From positions 248,001-312,000 of the forward strand of contig NZ_ATUE01000005.1 in assembly GCF_000420045.1 (NCBI RefSeq): DNA of 64,000 bases, in the 5' to 3' direction. This DNA is from Perlucidibaca piscinae DSM 21586. GTDB taxonomy: Bacteria; Pseudomonadota; Gammaproteobacteria; Pseudomonadales; Moraxellaceae. Position numbers and translations under genes: made by a program. This document shows, in pieces, positions 58,879 to 64,000 of this stretch. The number at the start of each line of letters is the position of its first letter. The first letter of the stretch is position 1. The notes below the pieces were generated by a model. That model had not been told where the DNA came from. It searched no databases and worked only from the letters and a program-made list of their open reading frames with translations.

Positions 58879-59892
58879 TTACGGTGTATTCAGCAGGACC
58901 ACCGCAGCGGTCACCAGCATGTTGATCAGGGTCAGCGGCAGGCAGACCAGCCAGCTGAACGACATGACCTGGTCGTAGCGCGGACGCATGAGGGCGCCAC
59001 GCACGAGCACGAAGATCATGATGAAGAAGGCGGTCTTGGCGGCAAACCACAGGAACGGCGGGATGAACTCCAGGTACGGCAGCGGCTGCCAGCCCCCGAA
59101 GAACAGCGTCACCAGCAGCGCCGAGATCACCACCACGCCGACGTATTCGCCAACGAAGAACATGCCCCACTTCATGCCGGCATATTCGATGTGGTAGCCG
59201 TCAGCGAGCTCCTGCTCGGCTTCCGGCTGGTCGAACGGGTGGCGGTGGGTGACGGCGATGCCGGCGATGATGAAAGTGCAGAAGCCGAAGAACTGCGGAA
59301 TGATGAACCAGACGTTCTGCTGGGCCTCGACGATCTCGCGCAGATTGAAGGAGTCGGCCTGGATCACCACACCCATCAGCGACAGACCCATGAACACTTC
59401 ATAGGACAGGGTCTGGGCCGAGGCGCGCACGCTGCCGAGCAGCGCGTACTTGTTGTTCGAGGCCCAGCCGGCGAAGAGCACGGCGTAGACCGCGAGACCG
59501 GCCATGGCAAAGAAGAACAGCAGACCGATGTTGAGGTCGGCGATGCCCCAGGTCGGCGTGATCGGCACCACGGCCATCGCCACCAGCAGCGCCGACAGCG
59601 CGATCACCGGCGCCAGCGTGAAGGTGAGCTTGTCGACGAAAGGCGGCGTCCAGTCTTCCTTGAAGAACATCTTCAGCATGTCGGCGACAAGCTGGAAGAT
59701 GCCGCCGGGGCCGACACGGTTGGGGCCGTGACGATCCTGCCAGACGGCGAGCAGACGACGCTCGACGAAGCTCAGCAGCGCCGCGCTGATGACGGTGACC
59801 AGCAGGATGACCACGGCCTGGATCATGGCAATGGCGATGGCCACCACGTCCGGCGTGAAGAAATCGCTGACGGCCTGGATCAGTTCGTTCAT
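58879..59892 (-). CDS. nuoH: NADH-quinone oxidoreductase subunit H
   Basis: 337 residues, eight membrane helices; forms the quinone-binding chamber. Motifs: ERRLLAVWQDRHGPNRVGPGGIFQLVADMLKMFFKEDW, GWASNNKYALLGSVRASAQTLSYEV, HRHPFDQPEAEQELADGYHIEYAGMKWGMFFVGEYV. Its ATG overlaps the nuoG stop (ATGA). Confidence 0.97.
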   Translation of the reverse strand: MNELIQAVSDFFTPDVVAIAIAMIQAVVILLVTVISAALLSFVERRLLAVWQDRHGPNRVGPGGIFQLVADMLKMFFKEDWTPPFVDKLTFTLAPVIALSALLVAMAVVPITPTWGIADLNIGLLFFFAMAGLAVYAVLFAGWASNNKYALLGSVRASAQTLSYEVFMGLSLMGVVIQADSFNLREIVEAQQNVWFIIPQFFGFCTFIIAGIAVTHRHPFDQPEAEQELADGYHIEYAGMKWGMFFVGEYVGVVVISALLVTLFFGGWQPLPYLEFIPPFLWFAAKTAFFIMIFVLVRGALMRPRYDQVMSFSWLVCLPLTLINMLVTAAVVLLNTP

Positions 59893-62600
59893 GCCGACAC
59901 TCCCGAGACGGTCACGCGCACGTCGCGGGCGACATAGGGTTGCTGCGGCAGACCGATGGGCAGGCCGATGCCGTCCGCACTCAGATCGTCACGCACCTGC
60001 ACCGGCAGCTCCAGGGTGGCGTCGGCCATCCAGATGCGTACCGTGCCGCCGTCACCAACGCCGAGCTGAGCGGCTGCCTGGGGCGACAGGGCGGCGTAAG
60101 GCGCCGGCTGACGCTCGCTGGTGACATCGGAACGCGCCGACAGCTCGTCGCTGCCGAAGAGATGGAACAGCGGCAGCACGCGCAGGCCGTCACCGGCTGG
60201 CAGCGCGACCTTGGCGGCGTAGTAGGCCGTGGTGCCGGTCGGTGTCAGCAGGCGCACGCCCGAGTCACCGGCCTTGAGATGGCCGCCGACCTCGTCCTGG
60301 AACTTGTTCCAGGCCTGCGGCGAATTCCAGCCCGGCGCCCAGGCGAACGGGGTCAGCTGGGTCGGTTCGTCGGGGCCGCTGAGGCCTTCCATCGAGAAGG
60401 CCAGCGCCGAGTCGGCATCCTGCGTGGCACGCGGCTCATGCACGGAGATGTTGGCGCGCATGGCCGTGCGTCCGGAATAGCGACGCGGCTCTCGGGCGAT
60501 CTTCAGGCCCTTGATGCGGAAGCCGGCGCTGGGCGCGGCCTCGACGATGCCGGCAAGCACCGGGAAGGCGGACACGGTGGCGGCGATGACGTCATCGAGA
60601 TGCATCCAGCGCACCGACTCGCCCTGCAGGGTGCTGTGCAGCGCATGCAGCCAGCGCCAGCCGTCACGAACCTCGACCTGGTCATCGTAGTAGGCCGGGT
60701 CATAGACCTGGAAATAGCGCTGGGCGCGACCTTCGGCACTGACCACGGTACCGTCAGCCTCGGCAAAGCTGGCTGCCGGCAGCAGCCAGTGCGCACGCGC
60801 ACCGGTGCTGGTGAGCTGGTGGTCAACCACGATCAGGCGCGCATTGGCGAGCGCGGCGTCGACGCGTGCGGCGGGAGCACGGCGATAGAGGTCGTTCTCG
60901 AGCACGACGACGGCATCGGCATCGCCGGCGGCGAGCTGGGACAGCGCGGCATCCAGCGAATCGCCCCCCATCAGGGTCAGACCCAGGCTGTTGACCTCGG
61001 CCAGCGCCAGACTGATGGCAGCGGACTTGCCACGCGCCTGCAGGGCGCGGGTGATGTTGGCAGCGGCCTCGACGATGGCCGGGCTGGCCAGGCTGGTGCC
61101 GGACACCACCAGCGGGCTGGCCGCGGCCAGCAGGGCGTCGGCCACCGGCTGCACCAGGGCACGGGCGGCCTCGGGCAGGTCGGCCACGGCCGGCGCGGCA
61201 GCGTCGATGGCATGGGCAACGGCAAAGCCGAAGCGGGCGATGTCTTCCGGCAGCAGCTGCAGGCTGGCCTCGGCCACGTCATCCAGACGCGTGGCCTGCA
61301 CCGTCACCGAGAACAGCGGCGAGCGGGCGCGCTGGCCGATGTCGCGCACACCGAGGGCATTCCAGTCACCGACCTTTCTGTCGGCCGCCATCTGCACCGG
61401 CTTGTTCTTCACCGACTGGCGCAGGGCCAGGGCAACACGGGCGGCGGTCTGGGTCAGGTCCTCGCCCAGCACGAGCACGGCATCCTTGTCCTCGATGGCA
61501 CGCAGGCTGGGCACGGCATCGGCCTGCTGCTGCAGCACGGCGAGCGCGGCACGATCGGCCGCCAGCTCGCTGGCCGAGACACCGGCAAAGAAGTTGGCCG
61601 GACCGACCAGCTCACGCAGCGCGTGGTTGCCTTCCAGGGAGGCACGCGGCGAGCCGATGCCGATGACGCGGCGGGCGTTCTTGAACTCGGCGGCGATGCC
61701 GTCCAGGGCGACATCCAGCGAACGCGCCACGAAATGGCCGGACTCCAGCTGCTGGGGCTGGCGCGGACGGTCCTCGCGGTTCACGAAGCCGTAGCCGAAG
61801 CGGCCGCGGTCGCAGAGGAAGTAATGGTTGACGGCACCGTTGTAGCGGTTCTCGATGCGACGCAGCTCGCCGTAGCGCTCGCCCGGGCTGATGTTGCAGC
61901 CGACGGCGCAGCCCTGGCAGACGCTGGGCGCGAACTGCATGTCCCATTTGCGGTTGTAGCGCTCGCTGTGGGTCTTGTCGGTGAACACGCCGGTCGGGCA
62001 GACCTCGGTGAGGTTGCCGGAGAACTCGCTCTCCAGCGTGCCGTCCTCGACACGACCGAAGTAGACGTTGTCGTGGGCACCGTAGACGCCGAGGTCGGTA
62101 CCGCCGGCATAGTCGTTGTAGTAGCGCACGCAGCGGTAGCAGGCGATGCAGCGGTTCATCTCGTGATTGATGAACGGACCCAGGTCCTGGTTCTGGTGGG
62201 TGCGCTTGCTGAAGCGGTAGCGACGGGTGTTGTGGCCCGTCATCACGGTCATGTCCTGCAGGTGGCAGTGACCGCCCTCTTCGCAGACCGGGCAGTCGTG
62301 CGGGTGGTTGGTCATCAGCCACTCGACCACGGAGGCACGGAACTGCCTGGCCTCTTCGTCATCGATGGAGATGAAGGTGTTGTCGGTGGACTGGGTCATG
62401 CACGACATCACCAGGCGGCCGCGCTTGTCGTCGGCATTGGCGTACTGCTTGACCGCGCACTGACGGCAGGCACCTACCGACCCCAGGGCCGGATGCCAGC
62501 AGAAATAGGGGATGTCCAACCCCAGTGACAGGCAGGCGCGCAGCAGGTTGTCACTGCCGTCGACCTCGTACTGTTTTCCGTCTACGTGAATCGTTGCCAT
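59889..62600 (-). CDS. nuoG: NADH-quinone oxidoreductase subunit G
   Basis: 903 residues, the large Fe-S subunit. The N-terminal [2Fe-2S] site is in CWHPALGSVGACRQCAVKQY; HDCPVCEEGGHCHLQDM and CIACYRCVRYYNDYAG bind further clusters, and CQGCAVGCNISPGERYG with a later Cys (FLCDRGRFGYGF) matches the extra N7 cluster known from E. coli. A molybdopterin-fold domain with no cofactor motif follows. It is encoded 34 nt after nuoF. Confidence 0.97.
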   Translation of the reverse strand: MATIHVDGKQYEVDGSDNLLRACLSLGLDIPYFCWHPALGSVGACRQCAVKQYANADDKRGRLVMSCMTQSTDNTFISIDDEEARQFRASVVEWLMTNHPHDCPVCEEGGHCHLQDMTVMTGHNTRRYRFSKRTHQNQDLGPFINHEMNRCIACYRCVRYYNDYAGGTDLGVYGAHDNVYFGRVEDGTLESEFSGNLTEVCPTGVFTDKTHSERYNRKWDMQFAPSVCQGCAVGCNISPGERYGELRRIENRYNGAVNHYFLCDRGRFGYGFVNREDRPRQPQQLESGHFVARSLDVALDGIAAEFKNARRVIGIGSPRASLEGNHALRELVGPANFFAGVSASELAADRAALAVLQQQADAVPSLRAIEDKDAVLVLGEDLTQTAARVALALRQSVKNKPVQMAADRKVGDWNALGVRDIGQRARSPLFSVTVQATRLDDVAEASLQLLPEDIARFGFAVAHAIDAAAPAVADLPEAARALVQPVADALLAAASPLVVSGTSLASPAIVEAAANITRALQARGKSAAISLALAEVNSLGLTLMGGDSLDAALSQLAAGDADAVVVLENDLYRRAPAARVDAALANARLIVVDHQLTSTGARAHWLLPAASFAEADGTVVSAEGRAQRYFQVYDPAYYDDQVEVRDGWRWLHALHSTLQGESVRWMHLDDVIAATVSAFPVLAGIVEAAPSAGFRIKGLKIAREPRRYSGRTAMRANISVHEPRATQDADSALAFSMEGLSGPDEPTQLTPFAWAPGWNSPQAWNKFQDEVGGHLKAGDSGVRLLTPTGTTAYYAAKVALPAGDGLRVLPLFHLFGSDELSARSDVTSERQPAPYAALSPQAAAQLGVGDGGTVRIWMADATLELPVQVRDDLSADGIGLPIGLPQQPYVARDVRVTVSGVSA

Positions 62601-62634
62601 GTCAGACCGTCTTCAAACTTGCAAAAAGGGAGGC

Positions 62635-63981
62635 TCAGGCCGTTGCCGGCTGGGCGGCAGACGCCGGGCTCGGCACAGCGGCCACGCCAGCGTCGAATTC
62701 GCCACGGAAATACTTGATCGCGCTGCCCAGCGGCTCGACCGCACCCGGCGCATGGGCGCAGAAGGTCTTGCCCGGACCGAGGTGTCCGACCAGCTGCAGC
62801 AGGGTCTCGACATCGCCTGCACGACCTTCGCCGCGTTCGAGCGCGCGCAGCAGCTTGACGCTCCACGGCAGGCCGTCACGGCAGGGCGTGCACCAGCCGC
62901 AGGATTCGCGGGCGAAGAACTCTTCCATGTTGCGCAGCAGCGAGACCATGCTGATGGTGTTGTCGACAGCCAGCGCCAGACCGGTGCCCATGCGGGTACC
63001 GACCTTGCCGATGCCGGCGGCGGTCATGGTGGCACTGAGGTGTTCGGGCAGCAGGAAACCGGTGCCGGCACCGCCGGGCTGCCAGGCCTTCAGCGTGTAG
63101 CCGTCACGCATGCCGCCGGCATAGTCCTCGAACAGCTCGCGTGCGCTGACCGCGAACGGCAGCTCCCAGACACCGGGGTTCTTCACCTTGCCGGAGAAGC
63201 CCATCATCTTGGTGCCGTGGTCTTCGCTGCCCGGACGCGCAAGGGTGTGATACCACTCGACGCCGTTGGCCACGATGGCGGGAACGTTGGACAGGGTTTC
63301 CACATTGTTGACGCAGGTCGGCTTGCCCCAGACGCCGACAGCGGCCGGGAACGGCGGCTTCGAGCGGGGGTTGGCGCGACGGCCTTCCAGGGAATTGATC
63401 AGTGCCGTCTCTTCACCGCAGATGTAGCGGCCGGCCCCGGTGTGCACGTAGAGCTCGAAGTCGAAGCCGGAGCCGAGGATGTTCCTGCCCAGCAGGCCGG
63501 CGGCACGCGCCTCGTCCAGCGCACGGTTGAGAATGCGGGCCGCGTCGACATACTCGCCACGCAGGAAGATGTAGCCGGTGGTGGCCGCGAGGGCGCGCGC
63601 GCTGATGATCATGCCTTCGATCAGCAGGTGCGGCAGCTGCTCCATGAGCAGGCGGTCCTTCCAGGTGTTGGGCTCCATCTCGTCGGCGTTGCAGAGCAGG
63701 TAGCGCGGGGTCACGCCGTCGCTGGGCGGCATCAGGCCCCACTTCACGCCGGTCGGGAAGCCGGCGCCGCCACGCCCCTTGAGACCGGAGTCCTTGACCA
63801 TCTGCACGATGTCAGCCGGGGCCAGCTCCTTGAGCGCCTTGCGCAGGCCGGCATAGCCGTTCTTGGCCTGGTAGTCGGCGAGATCCACGGTGGCGCCGTC
63901 ATCACGCAGGCGCCAGGTCAGCGGGTGCGTCTCGGCGGAGCGGGAAATGGCGTTGGACGGACCGAAGGAGGACAGCTTCAT
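62635..63981 (-). CDS. nuoF: NADH-quinone oxidoreductase subunit F
   Basis: 448 residues; binds NADH and FMN and one [4Fe-4S] cluster (N3). Motifs: SGLKGRGGAGFPTGVKWGLMP (FMN and NADH glycines), CNADEMEPNTWKDRLLME, GAGRYICGEETALINSLEGRRANPRSKPPFPA, and the cluster ESCGWCTPCRDG with a distant Cys in KTFCAHAPGAV. Its ATG overlaps the preceding stop (ATGA). Confidence 0.97.
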   Translation of the reverse strand: MKLSSFGPSNAISRSAETHPLTWRLRDDGATVDLADYQAKNGYAGLRKALKELAPADIVQMVKDSGLKGRGGAGFPTGVKWGLMPPSDGVTPRYLLCNADEMEPNTWKDRLLMEQLPHLLIEGMIISARALAATTGYIFLRGEYVDAARILNRALDEARAAGLLGRNILGSGFDFELYVHTGAGRYICGEETALINSLEGRRANPRSKPPFPAAVGVWGKPTCVNNVETLSNVPAIVANGVEWYHTLARPGSEDHGTKMMGFSGKVKNPGVWELPFAVSARELFEDYAGGMRDGYTLKAWQPGGAGTGFLLPEHLSATMTAAGIGKVGTRMGTGLALAVDNTISMVSLLRNMEEFFARESCGWCTPCRDGLPWSVKLLRALERGEGRAGDVETLLQLVGHLGPGKTFCAHAPGAVEPLGSAIKYFRGEFDAGVAAVPSPASAAQPATA

Positions 63982-64000
63982 GCGTATTTCTCCAGCAGCA
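63978..64000 (-). CDS. nuoE: End of nuoE (cut by window edge)
   Basis: Only the last six or seven codons are present (LLEKYA then TGA). The stop overlaps the nuoF ATG. The call rests on the fixed nuoE-nuoF order and the reading frame; the sequence alone is too short to prove it. Confidence 0.55.

Noticed and set aside
59940..62528. Plus-strand open frame of 862 codons opposite nuoG
   Set aside because: Antisense to nuoG, low-complexity composition, no domain, no operon logic.

Overview
The window is a high-G+C, gene-dense gammaproteobacterial chromosome segment. Its gene order matches conserved gammaproteobacterial neighbourhoods: queG/nnr-tsaE-amiB with orn-rsgA; yibN-grxC-secB beside trmL; cyaY/lptM-lysA-dapF-DUF484-xerC-yigB; sutA-like; glnK-amtB; ubiK-yifB-rep. 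The order from cyaY to rep closely resembles that of Pseudomonas. However, P-protein of glycine cleavage is split (gcvPA/gcvPB), NnrD stands alone without its epimerase domain, and glnK-amtB is headed by a TorF-type porin. My inference is a gammaproteobacterium outside Pseudomonas and the enterics, perhaps near Nevskiales, Salinisphaerales or Ectothiorhodospiraceae. I cannot name the genus.

Layout. 1-6355: cell-wall amidase (cut by the window edge), tRNA modification and metabolite repair genes, oligoribonuclease, RsgA, a rhodanese-glutaredoxin-SecB run and TrmL. 6553-8379: a small ECF-type sigma factor operon with a membrane-anchored partner and a Trp-repeat exported protein, then a DUF4399 protein. 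8419-12495: ntrC-ntrB divergent from rimO. 12446-18134: TfoX-like, frataxin, then lptM-lysA, a large hairpin repeat, and dapF-DUF484-xerC-HAD phosphatase. 18184-22266: CDF transporter with a SutA-like regulator, then the porin-glnK-amtB operon with a sigma-54 promoter and two NtrC boxes. 22343-27115: ubiK, yifB, rep, cytochrome c5 and tRNA-Arg(CCG). 27149-34652: AEC transporter, a small sulfur-type module (phosphatase-like protein, two YeeE/YedE halves, a CsoR-family repressor and its G-tract operator), rpiA, ilvA, an unrecognised 333-residue gene and a Baeyer-Villiger-type monooxygenase. 34723-38476: sensor kinase, a response regulator with a degenerate HD domain, and rlmI. 38535-45089: glycine cleavage genes gcvT-gcvH-gcvPA-gcvPB divergent from pckG. 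45090-47282: two inverted copies of one IS5-family element, one intact and one decayed. 47283-52305: a FadL-like outer-membrane barrel followed by a 1207-residue lipoprotein. 52454-64000: complex I genes nuoN back to nuoF, with the last codons of nuoE at the edge.

How the parts work together. NtrB/NtrC (8419-10928) very probably drive the porin-glnK-amtB operon about 11 kb away through the sigma-54 promoter at 22087-22102 and GCAC-N7-GTGC boxes at 22197 and 22252. That makes an outer-membrane channel, an inner-membrane ammonium channel and its PII gate one nitrogen-starvation unit. Glycine cleavage, PEP carboxykinase, RpiA and IlvA cover central carbon and amino-acid metabolism; complex I and cytochrome c5 indicate aerobic respiration.

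No CRISPR array, prophage, rRNA operon or classical defence island is visible. The most unusual parts are the nitrogen-regulated porin, the CsoR/YeeE module with an atypical sensor, the lipoprotein-barrel pair beside the IS elements, and the regulator with a degenerate HD domain.
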